DNA from: Pseudomonadota bacterium
GTDB taxonomy: Bacteria; Pseudomonadota; Gammaproteobacteria; Halothiobacillales; Halothiobacillaceae
NCBI GenBank assembly: GCA_021795795.1
Contig: JAJYPA010000117.1
Span: 1 to 17,930 of the forward strand
Length of the DNA: 17,930 nt
Reading direction: 5' to 3'
The notes beneath the pieces were generated by a model. It was given only the letters and a program-made list of their open reading frames with translations, made no database searches and was not told the DNA's origin. Positions 1-8,099 of the stretch are shown here, piece after piece; positions within the stretch are counted from its first letter, which is position 1, and the number at the start of each line of letters is the position of its first letter. The position numbers and the translations under genes are program-made.

Positions 1-315
1 GCCCGGCTCCGACCCCACGGCCACCGAGAACAAACGTACATTATCGTCATCGGCAAACAGCTTACGAAACACTTTTCCAGGTTGGGGTAACGGCTCGAAC
101 GCCAGCACCCGTGCAGCAGGGCAAGCATGCCGCGTTGCAAGCGCAAACTGTCCCCGATTTGCACCAATATCCACAACCATTGCTGGTTGCAGGCGCTGAA
201 GCATGGGCACATGTTCCAAGCCAGGGGCCACGCCCTGCCGTAATGCACGGGTCCAATGCGCATCTCTTGCGCTCAGCGTGCGCGCTGCTTTACTTAATTT
301 TTTCAAGAACCCCAT
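1..315 (-). CDS. FkbM-family SAM-dependent methyltransferase, N-terminal part (runs off the left edge)
   Basis: The first 105 codons of a gene read leftwards off the window, so its C-terminus is not visible. ATG is at 313-315, preceded by GAGGT five bases upstream. The SAM-binding motif I region is clear: MVVDIGANRGQFAL at about residues 45-58, followed by ARVLAFEPLP, the typical acidic end of strand beta2 in FkbM methyltransferases. These enzymes usually O-methylate sugars or small molecules, so modification of the polysaccharide repeat is a reasonable inference from context. It lies 122 bases downstream of the GT4 stop in the same orientation, with a TATAAT-like box in the gap, so it may have its own promoter. 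The family is fairly sure; the substrate is unknown. Confidence 0.8.
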   Translation of the reverse strand, partial: MGFLKKLSKAARTLSARDAHWTRALRQGVAPGLEHVPMLQRLQPAMVVDIGANRGQFALATRHACPAARVLAFEPLPQPGKVFRKLFADDDNVRLFSVAVGSEPG

Positions 316-354
316 GCGTTACCTCGCAATAACCCGCTTGCGCTACACTGGCAA

Positions 355-360
355 ATTATA
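355..360 (-). promoter_or_regulatory. Possible -10 box upstream of the FkbM methyltransferase
   Basis: Read on the minus strand the bases are TATAAT, a perfect -10 consensus, about 40 bases before the FkbM start codon. I see no good -35 at the expected distance, so this is only a weak promoter candidate. The region is AT-rich, so a chance match is possible. Confidence 0.25.
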
Positions 361-384
361 AAATCCAGGCACGTTATGCACCCG

Positions 385-421
385 TAACCTATTATGAAAC
401 AATCATAGAAACATCAGGTTA
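385..421. repeat. Interrupted inverted repeat in the gap between the GT4 and FkbM genes
   Basis: TAACCT at 385-390 pairs with AGGTTA at 416-421, and inside it TATGA at 393-397 pairs with TCATA at 403-407 around a five-base loop. The structure sits just after the GT4 stop. It lacks a GC-rich stem and a clear U-tract, so it is not a standard intrinsic terminator. It could be a weak terminator, an operator or chance. Confidence 0.3.
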
Positions 422-437
422 TTCGGTTCCGTCACCG

Positions 438-1634
438 CTATAATTTAGCATATCGGGTATTGTTCTGTCGAACCACCGACTCATATTCTCGCGAGAGCGC
501 GTCCACAATAGTAGGCCAAGTATAGCGTGTTTGGGCCGCCTCTCGCCCCCCCCGCCCCATGACGCTCCTCCGATCCGAGTCACCCATCAGCGAAATCACC
601 GCCTCCGCAACCTTATCGGCATCGCAACGCGTCACCAGACCTGCCCCCGACTGGGCCACGTCTGCATGGATATTGACCTGATCGGAAATTACCACCGGCA
701 AACCACAGGCCATGGCCTCTACCACGGTCAGGCCAAAGTTCTCCGTATAAGACGGCAACACGAAAACATCTGCGTCCACATAAGCCTGGATCACGTCCGC
801 CCCATCCAGATGTCCGACGAAATGCACAGCGTTCGTCAGGCCACGATCGGTCACCCAGGACCGCACCTGCTCGCCGTAATTGTCATTTTCCGGGCCAACG
901 ATGGCCAAATGAACACCTGGAAACTGCTGATGCACCTTCTCAAAAGCTGGAATAAGCAGGTCTAGGCCCTTTTTGTGATGTAGTCGTCCTAAAAACAAGA
1001 CCAGTTGAGCATCCTCAATCCCCAAAGAATCGCGGAAAGTTCCTCGTGCTGGCAGATGTGCATACCGGCCCCAATCAATACCATTGGGCACCACAAAAGA
1101 AGGCGCGCGCAACCCCAGAAACGCCGCACGCAGCCGTTCATCCTCCGCCGTATAGTGTATCGCGCCTGCACTATGCAGATTGGGGAGATCGAACCAGCGT
1201 TCATACAGTCGCTTGAGTAGAACGTTGCGCGAGCTCTTCGTGTACAGATATGGGTCCAAGGCGCCGTGTGGGCATATTACATAAGGGACACCCTGCTTGC
1301 GTGCCTGATAGGCGGTATAGGTCGGTGGAAAGCGGTATAAGCCGTGGATATGGATAATGTCGAAGGTGGCGATATTATTTTTAATAAACCTTTTGAGATT
1401 TGTGGAAAATGTAAGGGCGCGGTACTGCACCGGAAAATAAAGCACTTCCACGCGATCATGGCAAATCATAGCTCGACCAGGAGACCGTAATAACCCACAG
1501 GGATAATCAAGATTGGTGGTGCAAACTGTCACATCAAGGCCTACATCAGCCTGCGCACACGCCAAGGCCATCGCCACCGATACGGGCCCTCCGTAGCGTG
1601 GCGAGAACGATTCAATGACGTGCAAAACCTTCAT
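438..1634 (-). CDS. GT4-family glycosyltransferase
   Basis: A 398-residue retaining GT-B glycosyltransferase, probably transferring a sugar from a nucleotide donor onto the growing lipid-linked repeat at the cytoplasmic membrane face. The N-terminus MKVLHVIESFSPRYGGP has the usual glycine-rich acceptor-side loop (GG at 15-16). PNGID is at 183-187, and the donor-binding domain follows with GRLHHKKGLD at 216-225. The E-x7-E motif is at E298 and E306 in SYTENFGLTVVEAMACG. Length is normal for the family. The ATG overlaps the stop of the preceding GT fragment by four bases (ATGA, 1634-1631), a sign of translational coupling. A run of eight C on the plus strand (546-553), read as G8, lies at about codon 361. 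Sugar specificity cannot be read. Confidence 0.88.
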   Translation of the reverse strand: MKVLHVIESFSPRYGGPVSVAMALACAQADVGLDVTVCTTNLDYPCGLLRSPGRAMICHDRVEVLYFPVQYRALTFSTNLKRFIKNNIATFDIIHIHGLYRFPPTYTAYQARKQGVPYVICPHGALDPYLYTKSSRNVLLKRLYERWFDLPNLHSAGAIHYTAEDERLRAAFLGLRAPSFVVPNGIDWGRYAHLPARGTFRDSLGIEDAQLVLFLGRLHHKKGLDLLIPAFEKVHQQFPGVHLAIVGPENDNYGEQVRSWVTDRGLTNAVHFVGHLDGADVIQAYVDADVFVLPSYTENFGLTVVEAMACGLPVVISDQVNIHADVAQSGAGLVTRCDADKVAEAVISLMGDSDRRSVMGRGGREAAQTRYTWPTIVDALSREYESVVRQNNTRYAKL

Positions 1635-1936
1635 GTCGGCACCGAACGATGGTTACTACGGAAGATCGCACGATAAGCGTCTAAATAATCAGCGATCATA
1701 GTCTCTGTCGTATACCGTTTTGCATTTTCAAATCCACAGCCAATCAAGAAATCCCGACGGTCCCATGCCTCAGCAATGGCAGCCGCCGCACCCTGGATGT
1801 CCGACACATCCAAGTAAACTGCACACTGCCCAGCAACCTCGGTCATAGGCGCCCGATTGGTAGTGGCTACCAGACATCCGCAAGCCTGTGCCTCCACAAT
1901 CGGCCAACCAAAGCGCTCTTGCAGTGATGGAAACAA
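1631..1936 (-). pseudogene. Orphan C-terminal fragment of a GT4 glycosyltransferase
   Basis: About 101 codons encode only the end of a GT4 donor-binding domain: FPSLQERFGWPIVEAQACGC, with the E-x7-E pair intact, then TNRAPMTEVAG and a closing helix ending near SNHRSVPT. The acceptor domain and most of the donor domain are missing. The first usable codon is a TTG at 1934-1936, only two bases past the stop of the GT9 gene. The reading frame runs back into the GT9 gene and meets a stop at 1979-1981. Such a protein cannot be an active GT-B enzyme. The fragment's stop still overlaps the next GT4 start by ATGA. It belongs to the same GT4 subfamily pattern as the N-terminal remnant at 3089-3327, and I infer both came from one gene. 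Confidence 0.8.
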
Positions 1937-1938
1937 TT

Positions 1939-3024
1939 TCAGCGGTCTCTTAAAACCAGATCGACCGCATGCAACACATCATCTACCGTGATGCTTCGAA
2001 TGCAAGCCTTCTGCCTATCCGGACAAGTCTCAAATCCACAGCCTTGGCATGGCATAGATCGGTATAGTACTTGATGTCCGGAGCCTTGGGGAAACCATTG
2101 ACCTGGCCAATTACGCGAACTAAAGATCGCTACGCAGGTGCTACCAACCGCCGCCGCTAGGTGCATGGGTCCGCTGTCATGGCAAATAAGAACTTGGCAC
2201 CGTTGCAGGACCGCGGCCGACTCACGAACACTCAACAATCCACACAAATTAAGGGAGCGCGTGCCCCACGCCGTACGCAATCGCTCACAACGGGCATGTT
2301 CATCAGCCGAGCCCAGAAGCACGAGTGCATAACCTGCATATTGGGTCGACAAGCGCTCTAACAGTGGCAGCCAGCGCATATCCTCCCAGTCATTGACATC
2401 CGCTTTGGTGCCTACACTTACCGCTATGATAGGTCGCTGTTCGAGCGTCCCCAGCGTCACACTGGCGCGTAACTGTTCACTGGTCTGCAGCGAAATATCG
2501 AAAGAAGCTGGATCGTCAACGTGCGCATTACCCAGCACCTTAAGACACCGAGCTAGCCGCGCACCTTCAAATTCGTGGCGACCATCCTGACGGATTATGT
2601 TATGACGCTGGTCGGCATGATAGGGCACTCCGATAAAGTGCCGAATTCCACAGGCGCGGAAGAAAAGAATATCGCGCAGCACCCGTGATAACCCGCGATT
2701 CCCCGCTAGGTAAACTAGAGTATCTATCTTCAGCGCACGTATGTGGTGGATCAAAGTCCACATACCAGAAACGGTGCGCAGCTTAAGCGGATATTGAAGG
2801 TAGTCGTGCACCAAGCCCGTAGACACCAAAATATCTGCCATTGGCGCAGCCTTAGCACTCACACTGAAATTGGTTAACATCCAGCGCTGGTGATTGGGAA
2901 ACGCATGTGCCACCAACTTTAGCGCGGGCATGGCTACCAATGTGTCGCCTAACGAACCAAGGCGATAGATGAGAACCCTTGCGTTTCGCGAACAGTCTTG
3001 TTTGACGATTTCTCGATGTTTCAT
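1939..3024 (-). CDS. GT9 (heptosyltransferase-like) glycosyltransferase
   Basis: A 361-residue protein of the GT9 family, which in Gram-negatives includes the ADP-heptose:LPS heptosyltransferases. The N-terminal RLGSLGDTLVAMPAL (21-35) is the family acceptor-side loop, with its conserved Asp at 27. CHDSGPMHLAAAVG (281-294) is the donor-binding motif near the C-terminus. Cysteines at 326, 329, 334 and 341 resemble the cysteine cluster seen late in many heptosyltransferases. The ATG is preceded by GAGG seven bases upstream. The gene sits between two remnants of a different glycosyltransferase, suggesting later insertion. Here it probably adds a heptose or another sugar to a surface glycan, but the substrate is inferred only from the family. 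Confidence 0.88.
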   Translation of the reverse strand: MKHREIVKQDCSRNARVLIYRLGSLGDTLVAMPALKLVAHAFPNHQRWMLTNFSVSAKAAPMADILVSTGLVHDYLQYPLKLRTVSGMWTLIHHIRALKIDTLVYLAGNRGLSRVLRDILFFRACGIRHFIGVPYHADQRHNIIRQDGRHEFEGARLARCLKVLGNAHVDDPASFDISLQTSEQLRASVTLGTLEQRPIIAVSVGTKADVNDWEDMRWLPLLERLSTQYAGYALVLLGSADEHARCERLRTAWGTRSLNLCGLLSVRESAAVLQRCQVLICHDSGPMHLAAAVGSTCVAIFSSRNWPGQWFPQGSGHQVLYRSMPCQGCGFETCPDRQKACIRSITVDDVLHAVDLVLRDR

Positions 3025-3088
3025 TTGGAAGCCTCAGATCTAGAAGCCTGATAACATGAGTTTAAACACATAGGATTAGCGTAAGTTC

Positions 3089-3327
3089 CTAAATGATTCT
3101 TAAAAAATACTCGGAACGATAAGGTGGCACAAGCAGGAGTTTATATACGTACTCCAGCCATTTAGCCAGCCCCCTTCGCCGCATCTCAAGTGGCCAAAGA
3201 GTGGCATTGATCTTATCAAACACACATCCACACCGGCGCTTTACAGCCCTTGAGCAAGCAATTCGGTATAACGATGCATACGTAGCTGGTAGATGAGGGG
3301 ATAATTGCCCACTATCAAAACCTTCAT
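3089..3327 (-). pseudogene. Decayed N-terminal fragment of a GT4 glycosyltransferase
   Basis: ATG at 3325-3327 overlaps the stop of the upstream GT4 gene (ATGA) and has AGAGG eight bases before it. It opens MKVLIVGNYPLIYQLRMHRY and continues ELLAQGL, a typical GT4 start. Codon 29 is then TAA (3241-3243). Reading through gives SAGVDVCLIRSMPLFGHL. After about 3170-3187 the sense shifts by one base into GLAKWLEYVYKLLLVPP, which matches the next conserved stretch of this GT4 subfamily. The shift falls at a run of five G (3170-3174 on the minus strand), so loss of one G would explain it. The frame then ends with TAG at 3089-3091. Only about 80 of an expected 370-400 residues remain. The subfamily assignment is from memory of the family pattern. 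Confidence 0.72.
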
Positions 3328-4598
3328 TCAGGTAACCTCTGATGCTCACATAACGCACCGATAAAATCCGTAACTTTTGTTCTATAGTGTTCCCAAGTGA
3401 ACATTTTGGCGCGCTCCCGGGCGTTTTGTCCCATGCGCAGACGTTCTTCTGAATGCGCACGCAGGTATTCCAACTTTTCTACAATAGCATCCACGTCGCG
3501 GATCGGCACGATGAAGCCGTCCACGCCGTCGCGCACCAGATCACCCGGACCGTTGGGGGTGGTGATGACGGGTAGACCAGACGCCATGGCCTCCAAAACG
3601 ACAAGACCCATGCCTTCCAGCAGACTAGGGAACACAAAAACGTCAGCACTCCGGTAAATCTTAGGAAGATCCGCCTGAGGCACATGGGGGATATGCTTGA
3701 AATCTTCGCAGAATGGGGAAAATGGACTCGAATCATCAGGATAATTACCAACAAGCACAAGTTCCGTGTTTGGACCCTTGAAACGCTGATAGGCACGCAG
3801 CAGGTAGGAAATACCCTTCCGCTGCACAATACTCCCAACAAACAATACTCTGAAGGTTTCACCTTGTTTCATTTCTCGCTGCCCTGGTGAAAATCGCTCA
3901 AGATCAGAACCATAAGGAATGATGACCATTTTCTCTGCAGGGAATCCCTCTTCTATAAACGTCATAGCCGCAAATGTTGAACCGACGAGAATTCTATCCG
4001 CGAATTCACATTCCATATTTAGTTCTGGCTCTTGCCATGCAGGTGCTTTGCTCCAATCCGGCAATGTAGTAGCAAAAGAAGGTTCCAGCTCGCGCTCCTC
4101 CGCCACGAAGCGCTGTATAAAGCGATGGTGACCGATGGGATAGTTGAGGACTTTTACACCCGAGGCCCGCGCAAACGCATGGTGACTCACCTGATAACTG
4201 CCCACGACCACTCTGGCATTTTGGGCGTAGCGGCCGCCCACATCTGCAAGACGTTGCTGAATCCTCCAGTGCAGTTTCTCCACCAACGCCTTAGTGCGCG
4301 CCCCCCCAAAATGCATCGCTCCGGCGCGGAGAATATCCTGCCATACGGCTGCTTCGCAGATGTCGCCTCTGGCCAACCCAGGGGGCATTACCCGGCGACC
4401 AAAAGTCTTGGTATAAAGGCGTCCAAAGCCAGGCAAGCGTTCTACGACCGACTCCCATGCACGATGCTGATTCGCATATGGCCGGATGTAATGCTGGAGC
4501 AACCCTTGCTGAGCCAACGCCGCGGCCAGATGATTCATTTCGGGCGCAGTGTAGTTAATAACGAGGACGCTGGATTTCCCAGTCGGAGGTATACTCAT
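3324..4598 (-). CDS. GT4-family glycosyltransferase
   Basis: A 424-residue GT-B glycosyltransferase. The N-terminal domain (1-200) opens VLVINYTAPEMNHLAAAL. The donor domain has PYGSDLERF (228-236), FVGSIVQRKGISYL (253-266) and the E-x7-E motif at E328 and E336 in SLLEGMGLVVLEAMASG. It is expected to use a nucleotide sugar in repeat-unit assembly at the inner membrane. The start ATG (4596-4598) overlaps the stop of the polymerase gene by four bases. Its own stop overlaps the start of the decayed GT4 in the same way. A run of seven G (plus-strand C at 4301-4307) is at codons 97-99, where a slip would truncate the protein early. Length is slightly long for the family but shows no breaks. Confidence 0.87.
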   Translation of the reverse strand: MSIPPTGKSSVLVINYTAPEMNHLAAALAQQGLLQHYIRPYANQHRAWESVVERLPGFGRLYTKTFGRRVMPPGLARGDICEAAVWQDILRAGAMHFGGARTKALVEKLHWRIQQRLADVGGRYAQNARVVVGSYQVSHHAFARASGVKVLNYPIGHHRFIQRFVAEERELEPSFATTLPDWSKAPAWQEPELNMECEFADRILVGSTFAAMTFIEEGFPAEKMVIIPYGSDLERFSPGQREMKQGETFRVLFVGSIVQRKGISYLLRAYQRFKGPNTELVLVGNYPDDSSPFSPFCEDFKHIPHVPQADLPKIYRSADVFVFPSLLEGMGLVVLEAMASGLPVITTPNGPGDLVRDGVDGFIVPIRDVDAIVEKLEYLRAHSEERLRMGQNARERAKMFTWEHYRTKVTDFIGALCEHQRLPE

Positions 4599-6034
4599 CG
4601 CTCCGACCTTGCAAAGGTAACCATACCGTCACGGTTCGTAGTGGCGAATTTCGACGCCGCCAAGGTGACTCCCAGGAAAATCCAAGTGTATCCATTCACC
4701 GTACCTTGTACAGTAATCTGCCCCATGAAAATTAAGTATCCGGCAAAGCTGAAGAGCATGAGCGCCAGCGGATCACGTTTTATTTTAGTAGATTTCCATA
4801 CCTTTACTAATAGCGACACAAAAATAAATAACCTTAAGACGATGTAACCCATACCAAGTATCAACCCCAAGTCCACAATATTTGCCGAAAAATTACTTTC
4901 TCGTGCCCATATTCCATAGCCTGTCCACTTAAATGCTGCTGCAGGCATATGAACCCACGATAGACGCGCGGCGGCGTTAGTTGCAATACCTATAATGTAT
5001 CCTGTTACGGGAGTATTTAGGTAGTATACAAATCCGTATAACCCGTAGAGCTCGCGGCCAAATGGACCCAACGCAAAATTACTGCTTTGCGCTGCCTGAT
5101 CCCAGCGGACAATAAAAGTCTGATAAGAGGATGGCAACACTATAGGCCATAATACTACAGCCAACGATATTACTATAAGCGGGAATAATCCCGCACGCAT
5201 CACAAGGTACTTTCGTCGCGTTATAATTCCAGCGATAGCGGTAGTTAACACCACCAGACCGCACATTGCGAAAGCACCTCTATTTCCGCTGAATGCTAAC
5301 ATTGAAATCAATGAGATGGTTGCCAATGTAAGCGTGATTCTGTGACTTATTGAGTTTTTACTAGAAACTATCCAGCCGTAAATAACCGATATAGTAAGCG
5401 TTGTCAGAAACAACCCTAAACCTAACGAGCTAGTAAATAATCCAGCTGGTCGAATATGTCCAAGAGCCGATGCCAACTGATGGAATTGATTCGCCTGGTT
5501 TGTAGCATCCCCCGAATTGATAACAGAGTTCGGCGAAGATATAAATTGAAATGCCACCAATGGCGCGGAAAAAATACCTATCCAAAGCGTTTGGCGTAAC
5601 AACCGTCGGACATCATCCTGATCGAACTCATTGGCAATAATAAATGCGAGCGGAATATAAAAAAAATAATTTAACCAACCATATCCCGCAATAATAATAT
5701 AACGCAATGCATAGTTCCCTATAATCATCTGTACAGGGATGAGCAACAAGGCACTCCAGGCCAAGTAGTAGGCGTAATTAAGTAGAATCGCTTCTCTTGG
5801 CCACCTGTTTTTTATTAAGCTAATTCCATACAGCCAAAGCGTGAATGGTACAGCAATAAAGAATAGAGGTTTTTGTAGTTGCGGTATTCCCCACTTGCGC
5901 AATGCACCGGTGAAGATCAACAGCCAATACAGCATGAAGATGATCCGCACCATCCAGACCCGCGCCGCTTCTCGGCTTTGCGCTGCGCGGCTTGCTTCCG
6001 TTTCCTTGACAATCTGCTGCGATAGCACGGCCAT
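4595..6034 (-). CDS. Wzy-like polysaccharide polymerase / O-antigen-ligase-family membrane protein
   Basis: A 479-residue, very hydrophobic protein with roughly 10-12 predicted membrane segments. A large hydrophilic stretch, about residues 285-365, contains SSYQTFIVRWDQAAQ and GPFGRELYGLYG. This layout, with one big periplasmic loop in the second half, fits Wzy polymerases and WaaL ligases, which are poorly conserved in sequence. In this operon a Wzy polymerase that joins flipped repeat units in the periplasm is most likely. The start has a strong AGGAGA about seven bases before ATG. The preceding GT4 stop lies one base upstream of this ATG, so translation is probably coupled. The stop overlaps the next gene. 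The DNA is visibly AT-richer than the export genes. Polymerase against ligase cannot be decided from sequence. Confidence 0.78.
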   Translation of the reverse strand: MAVLSQQIVKETEASRAAQSREAARVWMVRIIFMLYWLLIFTGALRKWGIPQLQKPLFFIAVPFTLWLYGISLIKNRWPREAILLNYAYYLAWSALLLIPVQMIIGNYALRYIIIAGYGWLNYFFYIPLAFIIANEFDQDDVRRLLRQTLWIGIFSAPLVAFQFISSPNSVINSGDATNQANQFHQLASALGHIRPAGLFTSSLGLGLFLTTLTISVIYGWIVSSKNSISHRITLTLATISLISMLAFSGNRGAFAMCGLVVLTTAIAGIITRRKYLVMRAGLFPLIVISLAVVLWPIVLPSSYQTFIVRWDQAAQSSNFALGPFGRELYGLYGFVYYLNTPVTGYIIGIATNAAARLSWVHMPAAAFKWTGYGIWARESNFSANIVDLGLILGMGYIVLRLFIFVSLLVKVWKSTKIKRDPLALMLFSFAGYLIFMGQITVQGTVNGYTWIFLGVTLAASKFATTNRDGMVTFARSER

Positions 6035-6035
6035 A

Positions 6036-7070
6036 CTAACTTCTCCTATTAAAAACCTGAATGGACTCAGATAGTATGGTCAGATACCGTTGTGCCACAC
6101 GAGATGGCCGATGCGGGTTGAGATGCTCTGGCACCGCCGCTAGGCAATCCGCAACAATCTTCTGATCGGTTAACACCTTTTCCAAACACTGGGCCAAGGC
6201 AGGAGCATTGCCGTTCGGAAAGGTAAGGCCGGCAGATCCAATGGCTTCCTTCAAGCCGCCGCCTTCTGAACCAACTACCATACACCCGCAAGCCAATCCT
6301 TCCAGAGCGACGACGCCGAACGGTTCATTCCACAATGAGGGGATCACTAATACGCGCGTTGCATTGAGCAATACAGCTAGTTCTTCGCCTCGTTTTGGAC
6401 CAACAAAGCGCACCTGCTTTGAAAGCCGCTGGTCCAGTACCAATTGTTGCCAAGCTTTTTCCTCTGGACCTTGTCCAATGACAGCCAGATTGGGTCGTAT
6501 GCCACGATGTTCCAGATAGCGCAGCGCACGCACCAACACTGGCAACCCCTTGTCGGAGACAAAGCGCCCGACAAACGCCAAATCTACTTCGCGCGCAACT
6601 CCAGAAATTGGTCGAAAAACTTTGTCGTCATAAGGATTCGGAATGACGGTAGATGAAGTTTTATAGTCTGCGGCGACAGCCTGACTAACGGCTATGCCGG
6701 TGGCGCCACGCAGAACCATTTGCTTGATCGCCCCCTTAGCGCCAAACGCGTTAAAGCCTCGCGGCAACCAGCCATGATGGGATACCACCCAAGGCCGGCG
6801 TAGCACGATTAAGGGCCAAGCTGTTTGCAAGCTGATGTTGTGATGATATACCACATCGGCCCAAGCAGTAAGTCGAAGCAATGATCTGGCACCAGGTTTG
6901 CGTACCACCCTGAATGGGAAATCTCCCGCATTCTCCTCATCCGTTGGCGTCTGCGTAACTACTATAACTTTATGCCCGGCCTCTGCAAACTCGTAGGCCA
7001 ACAGCAGACCGACGGACTCCAAGCCTCCCAGGCTTGGATAAAAAGCATGAGACGACATTAATATTTTCAC
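6036..7070 (-). CDS. GT4-family glycosyltransferase
   Basis: I chose the GTG at 7068-7070 because it gives the canonical start VKILMSSHAFYPSLGGLESV and has AAGGA ten bases upstream. A TTG at 7109 would add 13 non-conserved residues. From the GTG the protein has 344 residues. The GG of the acceptor loop is near residues 15-16. PNPYDD begins near 144, GRFVSDKGLP is near 168-177, and the E-x7-E pair is E249 and E257 in NEPFGVVALEGLACGC. It should transfer a sugar during repeat-unit assembly. It ends with TAG one base before the polymerase start and begins 68 bases after the GT2 stop. Domain signals are strong; the sugar is unknown. Confidence 0.86.
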   Translation of the reverse strand: MKILMSSHAFYPSLGGLESVGLLLAYEFAEAGHKVIVVTQTPTDEENAGDFPFRVVRKPGARSLLRLTAWADVVYHHNISLQTAWPLIVLRRPWVVSHHGWLPRGFNAFGAKGAIKQMVLRGATGIAVSQAVAADYKTSSTVIPNPYDDKVFRPISGVAREVDLAFVGRFVSDKGLPVLVRALRYLEHRGIRPNLAVIGQGPEEKAWQQLVLDQRLSKQVRFVGPKRGEELAVLLNATRVLVIPSLWNEPFGVVALEGLACGCMVVGSEGGGLKEAIGSAGLTFPNGNAPALAQCLEKVLTDQKIVADCLAAVPEHLNPHRPSRVAQRYLTILSESIQVFNRRS

Positions 7071-7138
7071 GCAGCTATCATCCTTATGATGTTTTAGGAG
7101 CACAACCAACAGCTAGAATCAACCAAAATAGATCACAA

Positions 7139-7987
7139 TTACTCATGTCGCTCACGCCGCCACTCCTTAAACCCAGCTCCGCCACTTCGTAAGGAAAACT
7201 TTAAAGCATTTATTCTCGCCAGCAGCAAGCGTGGATCTCGCAATCTCTTCATATTTAGCAAAGATAGGAAAACAACCATCATACGGATTAAATAACCAAC
7301 AAATCCGCCCCGAATTTTAGCACAGTAAATACTATTGATACTAAATATGAGCTCTCTAAATTCTGAATCTGTATCGGTCGCCGGATTTTCAACAATTATT
7401 TCGTTCGTTATTATGGATCTATAGCCAGCATCGTGAATACGCAGGAAAATCTCGCTCTCACAGCCATAAATAAAAAAGTTTTCATCGTAACGTACACTTT
7501 TAATTCTTTCAGAATCTACAAAGCAAAGTGTTGCATGACCAATTATTACCTCTTGCCGACAAGCCTCTTTCTGACGAAAACACCGAAACCCCTGCGGCAC
7601 AGAATACGCGCACCTTTGCGGCTCGGGATAATCCGGGGATACTACAACGACACCTTCATTAGAGAACTCTTTCTCAATAACCTTTGGGTCAAACCGAACA
7701 AAAATGGAATCATGCGCTGATATTGCAAGAATTTTTCCATACTTGCGTATGTTAGAATCCAAAAACTTATTTATTGCAGCACCCCAACCTATGTTTTCGT
7801 CCTCATACACAACTTCTATTTTCTCCATATTTGATATTAATTGTAAACGCTTCCTGGAATCGTGGTCGCTTCCATTGTCAAGAACCACAATATCAGCTGC
7901 GCGAACGCCGAAATCTATAAAGTTCTTTAGTGTGTTCTTTAAGGCTGCTGTATTATTATAGTGTATTATTAAATAAACAATATTCAT
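7139..7987 (-). CDS. GT2-family glycosyltransferase
   Basis: A GT-A fold inverting glycosyltransferase of 282 residues, starting MNIVYLIIHYNN. I chose the ATG at 7985-7987 because AGGA lies eight bases upstream. An in-frame ATG two codons earlier is too close to that ribosome site, and an extension to 8041 has no support. Motifs in order: VVLDNGSDHD (34-43), the nucleotide-binding Asp region; NIGWGAAIN (65-73); SAHDSIFV around 90-97, in the place of the metal-binding DxD; and YGCESEIFLRIHDAGYR later, the acidic ED segment with the probable catalytic base. A hydrophobic stretch near the C-terminus could touch the membrane. The DNA is clearly AT-rich compared with the operon's export genes, suggesting separate acquisition. 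Substrate unknown. Confidence 0.82.
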   Translation of the reverse strand: MNIVYLIIHYNNTAALKNTLKNFIDFGVRAADIVVLDNGSDHDSRKRLQLISNMEKIEVVYEDENIGWGAAINKFLDSNIRKYGKILAISAHDSIFVRFDPKVIEKEFSNEGVVVVSPDYPEPQRCAYSVPQGFRCFRQKEACRQEVIIGHATLCFVDSERIKSVRYDENFFIYGCESEIFLRIHDAGYRSIITNEIIVENPATDTDSEFRELIFSINSIYCAKIRGGFVGYLIRMMVVFLSLLNMKRLRDPRLLLARINALKFSLRSGGAGFKEWRRERHE

Positions 7988-8085
7988 AGCCATGTTCCTG
8001 CAGTTGTAAATACATTGGACTAACAGATATACTGCATTCAAATGATTAGAATGGCATCATGAGCTTCTAACTCCACACAGTTATA

Positions 8086-8099
8086 GTCGCCACGGCGAC
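8086..8099 (-). other. Short GC-rich hairpin between the methyltransferase and GT2 genes
   Basis: GTCGC at 8086-8090 and GCGAC at 8095-8099 form a perfect five-base stem with a four-base loop, inside the 132-base gap after the methyltransferase stop. It is the longest gap inside the intact operon. There is no U-tract after it on the minus strand, so it is at most a weak attenuator or an mRNA-stabilising structure. Confidence 0.35.

Noticed and set aside
3089..3460. A 123-codon open frame on the minus strand
   Set aside because: Its first half lies in another frame inside the intact GT4 gene. Only the second half has meaning, as the frameshifted part of the GT4 remnant, so it is not a gene of its own.
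4032..4847. A 271-codon open frame on the plus strand
   Set aside because: It is antisense to the clear GT4 and polymerase genes and shows no domain or family-like motif.
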